In this document: piece after piece, positions 11,506 to 11,526 of the stretch | Layout: every line of letters begins with the position of its first letter | Position numbering within the stretch: the first letter of the stretch is position 1 | Assembly (NCBI GenBank): GCA_046757465.1 | Contig: JBHHYH010000079.1 | Span: forward strand, 1 to 11,526 | Reading direction: 5' to 3' | DNA length: 11,526 bases | Source: Scalindua_A sp046757465 | GTDB lineage: Bacteria > Planctomycetota > Brocadiia > Brocadiales > Scalinduaceae | Translations under genes and position numbers: made by a program | The notes under the pieces: model-generated | The model's input: the letters and a program-made list of their open reading frames with translations, nothing else | What the model was told of the DNA's origin: nothing | Databases searched by the model: none

Positions 11506-11526
11506 GTCATTCTGAACTTGTTTCAG
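11506..11526 (+). repeat. GTCAT-type repeat, cut by window end
   Basis: GTCATTCTGAACTTGTTTCA is the first half or more of the repeat seen twice at 1631-1698; the 3' arm starts at the window edge. GTGTCACAAT just before it (11478-11487) also recurs near 662-670. Confidence 0.5.

Overview
The window is a bacterial chromosome segment of modest GC content. It has long intergenic stretches packed with small hairpin repeats. The gene content suggests an anaerobic or microaerophilic, Gram-negative-type cell: a rubrerythrin, and a lipoprotein of the CsgG/LpoB kind. The LexA has a Gram-positive-type DNA-binding region and a matching operator. The repeat load and gene mix remind me of anammox planctomycetes (Brocadiales), but that is a guess from style and not a demonstrated assignment.

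Layout. 118-1329 (+): rubrerythrin, then a CsgG-domain lipoprotein. 1411-2330 (+): a near-consensus promoter, a GAAC-N4-GTTC LexA operator lying on its predicted start, a leader of about 250 nt filled with hairpins, and lexA. 2331-3970: repeat-rich ground holding a four-helix-bundle (S23-type) gene broken by two palindromic insertions, a small gene resembling the DUF6504 proteins that accompany Y-family polymerases, and about 600 nt of clustered hairpins. 3921-4923 (+): a self-contained HTH-nucleotidyltransferase/HEPN toxin-antitoxin pair with its own promoter and repeated GTGTAA operator sites. 5154-7171 (+): dinB overlapping a DUF72 gene. 7334-8017 (+): an orphan P-loop ATPase. 8430-8828 (+): a sugar-epimerase-like cupin. 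9295-11376 (-): a nitrilase-family amidohydrolase followed 18 nt later by a class III aminotransferase, convergent with the cupin.

How the parts fit. lexA, the 87-residue DUF6504-like gene, dinB and DUF72 look like an SOS/translesion neighbourhood that repeats and the toxin-antitoxin module have pried apart. This is inference from gene content and order. A perfect 54-bp inverted repeat (2380-2433 and 4954-5007) brackets most of the interrupting material.

The most notable signal is a family of palindromic elements with CCCTGTT...AACAGGG-type arms, called A to F here. There are six copies: three long (102-110 nt, with unrelated interiors of near-constant 70-74 nt) and three short (36-57 nt). 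Two copies sit inside the same S23-type gene. Both have lengths divisible by three, and one is read straight through as 12 extra codons. This recalls in-frame palindromic elements known from Rickettsia, but I recognise no named family. At least four other hairpin families share the intergenic space.
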